DNA of 64,000 bases from Chitinophaga hostae (GTDB lineage Bacteria; Bacteroidota; Bacteroidia; Chitinophagales; Chitinophagaceae): the NCBI RefSeq assembly GCF_018224885.1, contig NZ_JAGTXB010000002.1, positions 434,001 through 498,000 of the forward strand, given 5' to 3'. The notes below the pieces were generated by a model. It was not told the DNA's origin, searched no databases, and saw only the letters and a list, made by a program, of their open reading frames with translations. Numbering within the stretch: the stretch's first letter is position 1; every line of letters starts with the position of its first letter. The position numbers and the translations under genes were made by a program. Shown piece by piece: positions 20,218-28,447 of this stretch.

Positions 20218-21180
20218 TTAAAATAAGCCGCCTTTCTTCAGTGTCACCTTACCCTGGCCAATTTTAAAGCCGTTGTGGTAAATTTCCACTGCATAGTCGC
20301 CTGGTTTGAAATCAGAATTCTGTTTCCAGTCCATGCTTACAGTTTGTTTCTGGCCGGTTACATAAGAAACAGTTTTCTTGGCAGTATATAATTTTTCGGT
20401 GCCGTCTTCCAAGGTGAAACGACCGGAACCCAGTGCTTCAACTGCTAATGGAGCGCCATCAGGTGCAGTGATCGCAACATAAATTTCTTTGTCGCCGGTT
20501 GGCGCAATACGGTTGTCGTCCAGGTCAAATGTTACACGCATCATATCCGCACGTTTTGCCTTGCTGGTTTCTACCTCTTTGCCGTTGTGTTTTACACGGA
20601 TCGGTAACAGCTTGATGTCAGAGGCATGCAGCACAGAACCCAGGTCCACTTTTTTATTCAGACTGTCTTTAACTGTTGACACAGAATCACGCTCTTTACG
20701 TGCTACATCTCTTTCACCTGCCAGCACAATCTTTTCGCCTTCTAAACGCTCAATCGTTTGAGTATAGCCGTCGATATTGGATTTCAGCTGTTCAATCAAA
20801 CGACGGGCTTCAGCCAGCTGCGCCTGTGTAGCGTTTTTGTTGGACAGGATGCTGGAGATCCTGGCTTTCATATCCTGTATTTCCTTATCTTTTGTTTTAA
20901 CAAGACTATCCATACGTGTGTTCTGTGAAATCAGATCATCCAGACGGGCATTGGCTGCATTATATTCCTGTTGTAACGCATCACGGGAAGACGAGATAGA
21001 ATCTATCTGCGTGTTTTTTTGTACGATTTGCTCACTGGATTTATTCTTGTCGTATAACATATATATCCAGGTGCCGGCTAATGCTGCGATTAAAATACCG
21101 TAAATTAGACCATTGCGGCTACGTGGCTTTTCTGGTCCGGGCGATCCCGGTGCAGGAGTGTTAAATGTGTTCTCCGTCAT
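20218..21180 (-). CDS. Membrane-anchored coiled-coil protein, unknown function
   Basis: A 320-residue protein. A Pro-rich cytoplasmic N-terminus (about 1-22) precedes one membrane helix (24-42), then a long coiled coil (about 50-170, regular heptads with many Gln, Lys, Asp) and a beta-rich C-terminal domain (190-320) ending in KIGQGKVTLKKGG. The topology suggests a periplasmic stalk carrying a globular head. I do not recognise the family. A -7 box is placed 48 bp upstream, and a hairpin follows the stop, so it looks like a single-gene transcript. Confidence 0.75.
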   Translation of the reverse strand: MTENTFNTPAPGSPGPEKPRSRNGLIYGILIAALAGTWIYMLYDKNKSSEQIVQKNTQIDSISSSRDALQQEYNAANARLDDLISQNTRMDSLVKTKDKEIQDMKARISSILSNKNATQAQLAEARRLIEQLKSNIDGYTQTIERLEGEKIVLAGERDVARKERDSVSTVKDSLNKKVDLGSVLHASDIKLLPIRVKHNGKEVETSKAKRADMMRVTFDLDDNRIAPTGDKEIYVAITAPDGAPLAVEALGSGRFTLEDGTEKLYTAKKTVSYVTGQKQTVSMDWKQNSDFKPGDYAVEIYHNGFKIGQGKVTLKKGGLF

Positions 21181-21227
21181 AGTTGTGAGTTTTATGTTTA
21201 ATAGTTATATGGTTAAAAATCGTTATT

Positions 21228-21235
21228 CAAAAGTA
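21228..21235 (-). promoter_or_regulatory. -7 box for the coiled-coil gene (TACTTTTG)
   Basis: An exact TAnnTTTG match on the minus strand, 48 bp upstream of the ATG at 21180. No -33 TTG is evident at normal spacing. Confidence 0.5.
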
Positions 21236-21284
21236 CTTATTAATATTCTTATTTTATCATAGATATAAAACCAGTTTTTCAATC

Positions 21285-22010
21285 GTGCTTCCAAATATTG
21301 CTCTAGATCAGCTATTGCTGTTGGATATAGAAACTACCCCGGCTGCTCCAACGATGGAGCTACTACCTGACAATATGCAACAGCTCTGGCGTGACAAAAT
21401 TGCAAAAACTGCGCCAGTTTCCGGAAACGAAGAAACAGCATACGCTGACAGAGCAGGCATTTACGCCGAATTTGGGAAAATAGTGTGCATTTCGGTAGGC
21501 TTCTTCAGTGTGGAAAATAACCGGTATACTTTAAGGCTGAAATCGTTTTATGATGACGATGAATCAGTTGTACTTACCCGTTTTTTAGAATTAATCAATA
21601 AGTTCTATGCGAAGCATCCCCGGTTCCAGTTTGCCGGACATAATATTAAAGAGTTCGATATTCCTTTTATTTGCAGGAGGTCTGTCATCCATCAGTTATC
21701 TTTGCCCCAGCCTTTACAGCTGCACGGTTTTAAGCCCTGGGAAATGCCCATGCTGGACACGCTGCAACTATGGCGCTTCGGAGACTTTAAACATTATATC
21801 TCCCTGAAGCTCCTCACCGCCGTGATGGGGATCAATACGCCAAAAGACGATATTGATGGCAGCATGGTAGCCAAAGTATACTGGGAACAAAAAGACCTGG
21901 TACGCATAGCTGCCTATTGCCAGAAAGATGTGCTCGCAGTAGCCCAGTTGTTGTTGAAATTCAAACGCCTACCGGCACTGAAAGAGGAAGATATAGTTTT
22001 CGTAAAATAA
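21285..22010 (+). CDS. PolB-like 3'-5' exonuclease (DEDDy)
   Basis: A 241-residue predicted ribonuclease H-like exonuclease related to the proofreading domain of family B polymerases, here without a polymerase. Exo I is LLLDIETTP, Exo II HNIKEFDIPFI and Exo III YCQKDVLA, giving the DEDDy set. Start is GTG at 21285, with no earlier in-frame ATG fitting the fold. holA starts 51 bp downstream; both concern DNA replication or repair, so cotranscription is plausible. Confidence 0.83.
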   Translation: MLPNIALDQLLLLDIETTPAAPTMELLPDNMQQLWRDKIAKTAPVSGNEETAYADRAGIYAEFGKIVCISVGFFSVENNRYTLRLKSFYDDDESVVLTRFLELINKFYAKHPRFQFAGHNIKEFDIPFICRRSVIHQLSLPQPLQLHGFKPWEMPMLDTLQLWRFGDFKHYISLKLLTAVMGINTPKDDIDGSMVAKVYWEQKDLVRIAAYCQKDVLAVAQLLLKFKRLPALKEEDIVFVK

Positions 22011-22060
22011 GCATCTGCCGTAGGCAAAAGCCAACAGCTGAATGACAAAAGTTATAAGTA

Positions 22061-23056
22061 ATGGATTACCAGGATATTATCAGGGATTGGAAGCAACAGA
22101 AATTTAAATCATTATACTGGCTGGAAGGTGAGGAAGACTTTTTTATTGACCAGGTAACCAGCTACGCGGAACATGAACTGCTGCCGGAATCGGAAAGAGG
22201 CTTTAATCTTACCGTGTTATACGGAAAAGATACCGACTGGAGCACCGTCATCAACGCCTGCCGTCGTTATCCGATGTTTGCCGAAAGACAGGTAGTACTG
22301 CTCAAGGAAGCGCAGGCCATGCGCGATTTGCTCAAACTGGAAGCTTATATCGATAACCCGCTGAGTTCCACAGTTTTTGTAGTAGCGCACAAGCAGGGTA
22401 AAATCGATGGCCGCAGCAAAATGGCCAAGCTTATTAAAGACAAGGGCGTGCTCTTGTCTACCAAAAAATTATATGATAACCAGCTGCCTGCCTGGGTAGA
22501 ATCCTATGTAAGCAGCCGTGAACTGGCCATTTCGCAAAAAGCCGCCATCCTGCTGGTCGATCATATCGGCAATGACCTGTCGCGCATCGCCAACGAAATA
22601 GACAAACTACTGGTAAACCTGCCCGCGCAAAAGAAGATCGATGAAGGTGATATTGAAAAGTATGTGGGCATCAGCAAGGAATACAATGTATTTGAACTGC
22701 AGAACGCCCTGGGGCAAAAAAATACAGCCAGGGTTTTCAAGATCATCGCCTATTTTGCCGCCAATCCTAAGGCGGCTCCCATGCAAATGACCTTGCCTGC
22801 ACTTTATAATTTCTTCGCCAAAGTAAACCTTATTTTCAGCGTAAAAGGAGCAGAAAAAGATGTGGCGGCTGCATTGGGGGTACATCCCTTTTTTGTAAAG
22901 GATTATATGAATGCAGCCCGGCAGTACGGACCGGAAGGTACTGAAAAAGCCATCCTGTTATTACACCAGTATAACCTGCGGAGTATAGGCGTGAACGATA
23001 GTGGAGTGGAAGATGGTGAACTGATGAAGGAACTGATGTTTAAGGTGATGCATTAA
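22061..23056 (+). CDS. holA: DNA polymerase III subunit delta
   Basis: A 331-residue clamp-loader subunit that opens the beta clamp. It shows the delta layout: an AAA-like N-terminal domain (SLYWLEGEEDFFIDQV), an AAA+ lid region (IANEIDKLLVNL, YNVFELQNALG) and the C-terminal collar domain. The Walker motifs are degenerate, as expected for delta. Confidence 0.9.
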   Translation: MDYQDIIRDWKQQKFKSLYWLEGEEDFFIDQVTSYAEHELLPESERGFNLTVLYGKDTDWSTVINACRRYPMFAERQVVLLKEAQAMRDLLKLEAYIDNPLSSTVFVVAHKQGKIDGRSKMAKLIKDKGVLLSTKKLYDNQLPAWVESYVSSRELAISQKAAILLVDHIGNDLSRIANEIDKLLVNLPAQKKIDEGDIEKYVGISKEYNVFELQNALGQKNTARVFKIIAYFAANPKAAPMQMTLPALYNFFAKVNLIFSVKGAEKDVAAALGVHPFFVKDYMNAARQYGPEGTEKAILLLHQYNLRSIGVNDSGVEDGELMKELMFKVMH

Positions 23057-23085
23057 TACCCCGTAATTTTTATATTCATATACCT

Positions 23086-23432
23086 ATGGAGCGTACCTAT
23101 GCTGTACTGAAAATTATCCTGGCTTTTTTTGTATGCTAACCGCAGCCCTCATTGTTGTGAGTATTATCAACCTTTTTATAATCGTGAACCTTGCGGAGCT
23201 GGAAGGCGCCGGAGAATGGGTGGGCAGCATAGTGACGATACTTGCTTTTCCAGCTATCAGCGCGCTCCTGGCGCGATTTGGTTACCGGTTATTTCAGCGT
23301 ATAAGAACATCAGGTGTGTTGGCGCATAAAAAGCCGCTGCCGCCGGGAATGCGGATATCATTGGCAGTTATTTACCTGGTGATAGGTTTGGTGTTGATAG
23401 CAAAAGAAAATAGAATTATTGGGAGAAGAATG
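23086..23432 (+). pseudogene. Small three-helix membrane protein interrupted at a T7 run
   Basis: ATG 23086 opens a frame that stops after 17 codons (TAA 23137-23139), just past seven T at 23124-23130. Shifting by -1 at that run joins it to a frame with three membrane helices (LTAALIVVSIINLFIIVNL, WVGSIVTILAFPAISALLA, ISLAVIYLVIGLVLIA). That frame has its own ATG at 23133, overlapping the first stop, and then runs on antisense into ribF to 23678, so its true end is unclear. It could be a decaying gene, a sequencing indel, a frameshift product, or translation coupled from a leader peptide. Confidence 0.5.
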
Positions 23433-24371
23433 CTAAAGTCCTGCCAGTATTTCTTTTGCCTGCGCAGAATCCTTATCCATCTGCACAATCAGCGCATCTA
23501 CCTGGTCAAACTTCAGGTTGGAACGGATATACTCCACAAAGTATACGGTGAGCTCCTGTCCATAAATATCTTCGTTAAAGTCAAAAATATGTACTTCCAG
23601 TCGCAGGTCGGTACCATTGAAAGTAGGGCGGAAGCCGATGCTCATCACAGCGGGCAACAGCTCCGGCTGTCCTTTTAGTCCGGCCTGTACGGCGTAGATA
23701 CCCTCTGCCGGGATCAGTTTTCTTTCGTCGGTCAGATGGAGGTTAGCGGTAGGATATCCCAGCTGACGGCCCATTTTATCGCCGTGTACCACGGTGCCGG
23801 ATAAAAAGTAGGTATAGCCAAGTAACTCATTGGCGAGGCTGATATCGCCTTCGTGTAAGCTTTTACGGATTTTGGTAGAACTTACCGTGAGATCATGTAC
23901 TACCTGTTGCGGAATTTCGATGAGTTTAAATCCATATTGCTGCTGTTCTGCTTCCAGCAGTTCCAGTCCGCCTTCGCGGTTATGACCAAAACGGTGATCG
24001 TAGCCGATAATGATGGTGTGCGGGTTAAAACGTGCTACCAGGAAGTCTTCCAGGTAGCTGCGGGCAGGCATTTCCGAAAATGCTTTGGTAAAGGGTACTA
24101 CTACCAGGTGATCGATACCGGCACGCTCCAATAAGGCTATTTTTTCCGTTAAAGTGGTCAAAAGCCTTATATTATTGGGTTTAGGCGCCAATACCTCCCG
24201 GGGATGCGGGTCGAAGGTAATGATCACGGTTTCGCCGCCACAATCATTGGCAGCCTGCTCCAGTTGCTGGATAATGAAGCGATGGCCTGCATGTACTCCG
24301 TCGAAGGTGCCTATTGTGATAACAGCATTACGGAATTCCGGTAAGTGGTCTAAGTCCCTGTGAACCTGCAT
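23433..24371 (-). CDS. ribF: Bifunctional riboflavin kinase/FAD synthetase
   Basis: A 312-residue enzyme (from ATG 24371) that converts riboflavin to FMN and FAD. The FAD synthetase domain has TIGTFDGVHAGHRF and the IIGYDHRFG motif; the C-terminal riboflavin kinase domain has GRQLGYPTANLHL and IYAVQAG. The frame extends to TTG 24389, but MQVHRDLDHLP is the better start and sits about 22 nt after a likely transcription start. Confidence 0.94.
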   Translation of the reverse strand: MQVHRDLDHLPEFRNAVITIGTFDGVHAGHRFIIQQLEQAANDCGGETVIITFDPHPREVLAPKPNNIRLLTTLTEKIALLERAGIDHLVVVPFTKAFSEMPARSYLEDFLVARFNPHTIIIGYDHRFGHNREGGLELLEAEQQQYGFKLIEIPQQVVHDLTVSSTKIRKSLHEGDISLANELLGYTYFLSGTVVHGDKMGRQLGYPTANLHLTDERKLIPAEGIYAVQAGLKGQPELLPAVMSIGFRPTFNGTDLRLEVHIFDFNEDIYGQELTVYFVEYIRSNLKFDQVDALIVQMDKDSAQAKEILAGL

Positions 24372-24399
24372 ATAATTCAATACTATCAAAAACGCCGTG

Positions 24400-24407
24400 C
24401 AAATCTA
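24400..24407 (-). promoter_or_regulatory. -7 box for ribF (TAGATTTG)
   Basis: An exact TAnnTTTG match on the minus strand, 29 bp upstream of the ribF ATG. It lies 33 bp from the divergent purM box, so the two promoters face away from each other in one short gap. Confidence 0.5.
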
Positions 24408-24440
24408 ACACATTCAGCGGGCATTCTGCGTGGAATCTGT

Positions 24441-24448
24441 TACTTTTG
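24441..24448 (+). promoter_or_regulatory. -7 box for purM (TACTTTTG)
   Basis: An exact TAnnTTTG match giving a leader of about 50 nt before the purM GTG. No -33 TTG at standard distance. I saw no purine riboswitch fold in the leader. Confidence 0.5.
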
Positions 24449-24507
24449 CAGCCTGAGAGGCATCTTTATTTACTTTAATTTTTATTTACATATTTATTTA
24501 ATTCCCG

Positions 24508-25683
24508 GTGGATAATAATATTTACGCCAAGCGCGGTGTTTCAGCAGGCAAGGAAGATGTGCATAATGCCATTAAAAACATTGATAAGGGGCTTTTCCCA
24601 AAAGCTTTCTGCAAAATAGTACCCGATATTTTAGGAGGCGATGATGCGTATTGCAATATTATGCACGCAGATGGTGCCGGCACCAAATCATCCCTGGCTT
24701 ACATTTACTGGAAAGAAACCGGCGACCTGGGCGTATGGAGAGGTATTGCACAGGATGCCATCATCATGAACATGGACGACCTGCTTTGTGTAGGTGCTAC
24801 TGATAATATCCTGTTATCTTCTACTATAGGCCGTAACAAACAGTTACTGCCCGGTGAGGTAATTGCCGCCATCATCAATGGCACAGAGGAAATTCTTGCT
24901 GAACTGCGTAATCATGGTATCAGTATCTACTCTACCGGCGGCGAAACAGCTGATGTGGGAGACCTGGTACGTACCATCATCGTGGATTCTACCGTTACCT
25001 GCCGAATGAAAAGAGCAGATGTAATTTCCAACGACCGTATTCAGGCAGGTGATGTGGTAGTAGGACTGGCCTCTTACGGACAGGCTACCTATGAATCCGA
25101 ATACAATGGCGGTATGGGCAGCAACGGTTTAACCAGCGCCCGTCATGATGTATTCAGTAAAGATATTGCTGCAAAATACCCTGAAAGTTTTGATCCGAAT
25201 ATTCCTTTTGAACTGGTATTCAGCGGCAAAAAGGCGTTGACGGAAAAAATCGATATCCCGGGATTTGGCGCAGTGGATGCAGGCAAGCTGGTATTATCTC
25301 CCACCCGTACCTATGCACCGGTTATTAAAAAAGTACTGGAGCAATTCCGTCCGCAAATACATGGAATGGTACATTGCAGTGGCGGCGCTCAAACCAAGGT
25401 GTTGCATTTTATCGAGAAGCTGCATGTTATCAAGGATAACCTGTTCCCGGTACCACCATTATTCAGCCTGATCCAGGAACAATCCGGTACACCCTGGAAA
25501 GAAATGTACCAGGTGTTTAATATGGGACACAGAATGGAATTGTATGTGCCGGAAGAAATTGCAGCAGATATTATCAGCATTTCCAAAAGCTTTAATATAG
25601 ATGCACAGATTATAGGCAGGGTAGAAGCCGCAGAAGAGAAGAAGGTAACGGTGAAAGCACCGGCTGGAACATTTGTGTATTAA
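24508..25683 (+). CDS. purM: Phosphoribosylformylglycinamidine cyclo-ligase
   Basis: A 391-residue AIR synthetase of purine synthesis. YAKRGVSAGKEDVHNAI is the Bacteroidota-style N-terminus; the ATP and substrate motifs HADGAGTKSSLAY, QDAIIMNMDDLLCVGA, STGGETADVGD and GMVHCSGGAQTK are clear. It is longer than the 345-residue E. coli enzyme, as usual in this phylum. Start is GTG at 24508. A terminator hairpin follows within 55 bp. Confidence 0.93.
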   Translation: MDNNIYAKRGVSAGKEDVHNAIKNIDKGLFPKAFCKIVPDILGGDDAYCNIMHADGAGTKSSLAYIYWKETGDLGVWRGIAQDAIIMNMDDLLCVGATDNILLSSTIGRNKQLLPGEVIAAIINGTEEILAELRNHGISIYSTGGETADVGDLVRTIIVDSTVTCRMKRADVISNDRIQAGDVVVGLASYGQATYESEYNGGMGSNGLTSARHDVFSKDIAAKYPESFDPNIPFELVFSGKKALTEKIDIPGFGAVDAGKLVLSPTRTYAPVIKKVLEQFRPQIHGMVHCSGGAQTKVLHFIEKLHVIKDNLFPVPPLFSLIQEQSGTPWKEMYQVFNMGHRMELYVPEEIAADIISISKSFNIDAQIIGRVEAAEEKKVTVKAPAGTFVY

Positions 25684-25705
25684 TATTTGTGAGAAATAAT
25701 TGTGA

Positions 25706-25737
25706 GGCAGTCCGGTTAACTGGGCTGCCTTTTTTTA
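25706..25737 (+). terminator. Rho-independent terminator after purM
   Basis: GGCAG..CTGCC with inner CCGG/CTGG pairing and a TTAA loop, followed by eight T. Its stem overlaps the stop codon of the convergent tonB-like gene at 25716. Confidence 0.8.
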
Positions 25738-26183
25738 TTTTCTTTTTCCGGAGGAAATATAAAGCGGATAGGTAGATTAAACATTACGTCAGTATATTGT
25801 CCACCCATTTTGGCTGGTTTCCATTTAGGCATTTTACTTACAACTCTTATCGCCTCTTCTTCCAGGCTATATCCCTTGTATGTACCAACAGTGTGGACAT
25901 CGCAGATAGCACCTGTTTTCGCAACAGTAAATTGTACGAAGACGGTTCCGCTGATTTTTGCTTTCAATGCTGCCGAAGGATATTTTATATTTTTTTCAAG
26001 GTAGCGGGTGAGTGCCTTTTCTCCACCTGGGAAAAGTGGGGGATCTTCCTCCATGAAACAAATTATACAATTACCTGTTTCAACCATTACCTGTTTCCTG
26101 CTGGTATCTGATGACGAAATAGCAAAAGCGATCAAACAGGAAATAAGTATCATAACGTTTTTTTCCTTAGATGAATCAGCCAT
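25716..26183 (-). CDS. Small exported protein with one TonB C-terminal domain
   Basis: A 155-residue protein (from ATG 26183). A signal segment (MILISCLIAFAISSS) is followed by a single TonB_C domain (PPLFPGGEKALTRYLEKNI to FNLPIRF). That domain closely resembles both copies in the BlaR1-like protein upstream, so it probably arose by duplication. The frame reaches 26228, but a terminator hairpin occupies 26192-26220, so the later ATG is preferred. It is the last gene of the blaI operon, possibly made only by readthrough or from its own promoter. Partner unknown. Confidence 0.8.
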   Translation of the reverse strand: MADSSKEKNVMILISCLIAFAISSSDTSRKQVMVETGNCIICFMEEDPPLFPGGEKALTRYLEKNIKYPSAALKAKISGTVFVQFTVAKTGAICDVHTVGTYKGYSLEEEAIRVVSKMPKWKPAKMGGQYTDVMFNLPIRFIFPPEKENKKRQPS

Positions 26184-26191
26184 ATAATTCC

Positions 26192-26220
26192 ATAAAAAAA
26201 GCCCCGGTAAATACCGGGAC
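26192..26220 (-). terminator. Rho-independent terminator after the BlaR1-like gene
   Basis: On the minus strand GGTCCCGGTATTTACCGGGGC folds into a stem (CCCGGTA/TACCGGG) followed by seven T. It separates the BlaR1-like gene from the tonB-like gene. Confidence 0.8.
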
Positions 26221-26248
26221 CTTTCCATATTGATTGTTTTATGTTGTG

Positions 26249-27910
26249 TTATTCCTGTAATGTAAAACGTATCGGCAAGTTATACTGCACATTTACCTGG
26301 TGGCTGTTTTGTACGCCTGGCTTCCATTTGGGCATTGCTTTCACCACCCTGATGGCTTCATTTTCCAGATCATAACCTTTTTTGGCGCCTACTGTACGTA
26401 CATCGTAAATGCTGCCATCTGACTTTACTACAAATTGAACAAACACAGTACCACCGGCTTTGGCTTTCTGTGCTTCGGCAGGGTAGCGGATGTTTTTAGA
26501 AAGATATTTGGCCAGTGCTTCTTCGCCTCCCGGAAAAACCGGGGGATATTCTACAAAGGTGAATACCTCGCTGTTGGCAGCTGGTTTGACGGTAACATCT
26601 TCCTGTAGCGTAAAACGGATGGGCAGGTTAAATTGTACAGCTACTGTTTTTCCTTTCTCTTTGCCAGGAATCCATTTAGGCATGCCTTTTATCACGCGGA
26701 TCGCTTCTTCTTCCAGGCCATTGCCGAGTTTTCTGCCTACTACAGCAGGGTTTTTAACGATACCGTCTTTATCTACTACAAACTGGACGAAAACCACGCC
26801 CTGGGTGCCTTTTTCATAGGCTGTTTTCGGGTAACGGATATTGCGGCTGAGATAAGTGGCAAGGGAGTCTTCACCGCCTTTAAATACCGGTGGCGTTTCT
26901 ACAAACGTATATACGCCGGGGGGAGGTTTCACTGCTCCTTTCGCCACTTTTGCTTTGGTGGGAGTAGTATCGGTCACTGCAACCGTTGCCGTGCTGGGAG
27001 GTGGCGCAGTGGTGATAAGCGACCCGATGGCGGCCGGGTGCTTATCTGCCACAAATGCAAGGGAGCAAAAAATGAATGCGGCCAGTGGAAGTACCAGGAT
27101 ACGTCGCAGGTAGCTGAACCGGGGTGTGTGAAATTGTGTGAGCATAAGGATTCTTCGTTTTATTGGCGGATGGAAAAAGTCGTTTGTAAAACTGAACTGT
27201 TTGGTCTGGAAGGCCATCTGCAGGATGGTTTGGGCATATCCGCCTATTTCTTCGCCGGCAGCTTTTTTATCAGCGAGAAACTCATGTACCAGCGCCAGTT
27301 CGCGTTTAATCAGGTGGAAGAAAGGATTGATCCAGCAAACTGCGGTGACTATTTCCATGAAAAGCTTATCTGTACTATGTTTCTCTTGCAGGTGCACCAG
27401 TTCATGTTTCAGGATCTGTTGTCCTTCCTGGGTATTCAGGGAGGTGTGCGGATCCCAGAAAATATAGGTGAAGAAGGAAAAGGGGGCTTTAATATCTTCG
27501 TTTTTTACAAACCGGTAAGGCGGTACTTCCTGTACCTGGCTGCGGCGAATGAGTTGTTTGATTTTGAACAGGCTAACGAGAATGCGTATAAGCAATAATA
27601 TTATTACCGTTACGTAGGCCATATTAACCAGCATACCGGAGCTGATAACGGGACTGGCAGCAGGTATCACTGTTTCCCGGAGGGTAACCATGCGGGTAGT
27701 GTAAGTGAGCATGGCGGATGGCGCTTCATGCGTTTGTCCTGGTAACGGTATCCGGAGCAGTGGTGTGAGCAGGGAAATAATGGTAATCAGTACCAGGTAA
27801 TACCGGTTCCACTGGTGAAAGCGGTTGTTACGCAGCGCTATATGATAATAGGTATATAATACAGCGGAGCATATAATCACTTTGGCGAGATAGGTGAGCA
27901 GCACTGTCAT
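26249..27910 (-). CDS. BlaR1-like M56 membrane metalloprotease with two TonB domains
   Basis: A 553-residue sensor protease. Four membrane helices (about 1-22, 36-55, 93-116, 268-288) frame an M56 zinc domain with H169-E-L-V-H173 and a downstream E210-F-L-A-D motif. In BlaR1/MecR1 this domain cleaves or inactivates BlaI. Instead of a penicillin-binding sensor domain, the periplasmic part has two tandem TonB_C domains (about 335-434 and 450-550), joined by Pro/Thr-rich linkers. The start overlaps the end of blaI by 4 bp (ATGA). The signal sensed is therefore probably not a beta-lactam. This arrangement is common in Bacteroidota, but its signal is poorly known. Confidence 0.9.
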   Translation of the reverse strand: MTVLLTYLAKVIICSAVLYTYYHIALRNNRFHQWNRYYLVLITIISLLTPLLRIPLPGQTHEAPSAMLTYTTRMVTLRETVIPAASPVISSGMLVNMAYVTVIILLLIRILVSLFKIKQLIRRSQVQEVPPYRFVKNEDIKAPFSFFTYIFWDPHTSLNTQEGQQILKHELVHLQEKHSTDKLFMEIVTAVCWINPFFHLIKRELALVHEFLADKKAAGEEIGGYAQTILQMAFQTKQFSFTNDFFHPPIKRRILMLTQFHTPRFSYLRRILVLPLAAFIFCSLAFVADKHPAAIGSLITTAPPPSTATVAVTDTTPTKAKVAKGAVKPPPGVYTFVETPPVFKGGEDSLATYLSRNIRYPKTAYEKGTQGVVFVQFVVDKDGIVKNPAVVGRKLGNGLEEEAIRVIKGMPKWIPGKEKGKTVAVQFNLPIRFTLQEDVTVKPAANSEVFTFVEYPPVFPGGEEALAKYLSKNIRYPAEAQKAKAGGTVFVQFVVKSDGSIYDVRTVGAKKGYDLENEAIRVVKAMPKWKPGVQNSHQVNVQYNLPIRFTLQE

Positions 27911-28278
27911 GACTTGGGTTTTTGGGTGTCTTTGATTTTTTGTATCAGTTTTTCTAATTCAGAGATGCTTAATTCCTTTTCTTTCACAAAAAAGGACACC
28001 ATATTACTAAAGGAGCCGTCGAAATATCCTTTCACAATATTGTTCACCGTTTTATGGCTATAGGCATCTTTGGTAACGAGGGCAAAGTACTGGTGGGATT
28101 TACCATATGCTTTAAAGTCTACAAAACCTTTTTCGATCAGGATTTTGATGAGCGTGGATACCGTATTATAATGGGGTTTGGGTTCCGCCATTACTTCTAT
28201 GATATCTTTTACAAAGGCGGGACCTGTTTCCCACAGGGCCTGCATGATCTGCTCTTCGGCTTTGGTAAGCTGTTTCAT
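27907..28278 (-). CDS. blaI: BlaI/MecI family repressor
   Basis: A 123-residue winged-helix dimer (MKQLTKAEEQIMQALWETGP, then HYNTVSTLIKILIEKGFV as recognition helix and wing). The C-terminal helix region SFSNMVSFFVKEKELS matches the zone where BlaR1 proteases cut BlaI. It heads the operon with the M56 protease, overlapping it by 4 bp. Two identical-form palindromes upstream are likely operators, implying autoregulation. Confidence 0.93.
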   Translation of the reverse strand: MKQLTKAEEQIMQALWETGPAFVKDIIEVMAEPKPHYNTVSTLIKILIEKGFVDFKAYGKSHQYFALVTKDAYSHKTVNNIVKGYFDGSFSNMVSFFVKEKELSISELEKLIQKIKDTQKPKS

Positions 28279-28308
28279 ATGCGTAGATTGATTGTAATTC
28301 TAAATTAT

Positions 28309-28344
28309 AACTAATTATTTAGTTTAACAACTATTTTTTTAGTT
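28309..28344. promoter_or_regulatory. Two tandem candidate BlaI operators, AACTA-N6-TAGTT
   Basis: AACTAATTATTTAGTT (28309-28324) and AACTATTTTTTTAGTT (28329-28344) are both AACTA-N6-TAGTT. They start exactly 20 bp apart, about two helical turns, so bound dimers would face the same side. They lie 31-66 bp upstream of blaI and about 65 bp before the -7 box of ftsE. The BlaI link is inferred from position and symmetry. Confidence 0.65.
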
Positions 28345-28409
28345 TTATGAAGATGGGTATCTGTTGGGTGATTTGCTATATAAACGCAACGAGTTATTTT
28401 TTAATTAGT

Positions 28410-28417
28410 TATTTTTG
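28410..28417 (+). promoter_or_regulatory. -7 box for ftsE (TATTTTTG)
   Basis: An exact TAnnTTTG match 31 bp upstream of the ftsE ATG. The region is AT-rich and no -33 TTG is at normal distance. Confidence 0.45.
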
Positions 28418-28447
28418 TTCGTACAGATTGTAAAAAACAGAAAGGAC

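Noticed and set aside
24449-24507. Purine riboswitch in the purM leader
   Set aside because: The leader is only about 50 nt and AT-rich, with no paired architecture like an aptamer.
26633-27598. Plus-strand open frame of 321 codons
   Set aside because: Antisense to the BlaR1-like gene, which has a clear M56 active site and TonB domains.
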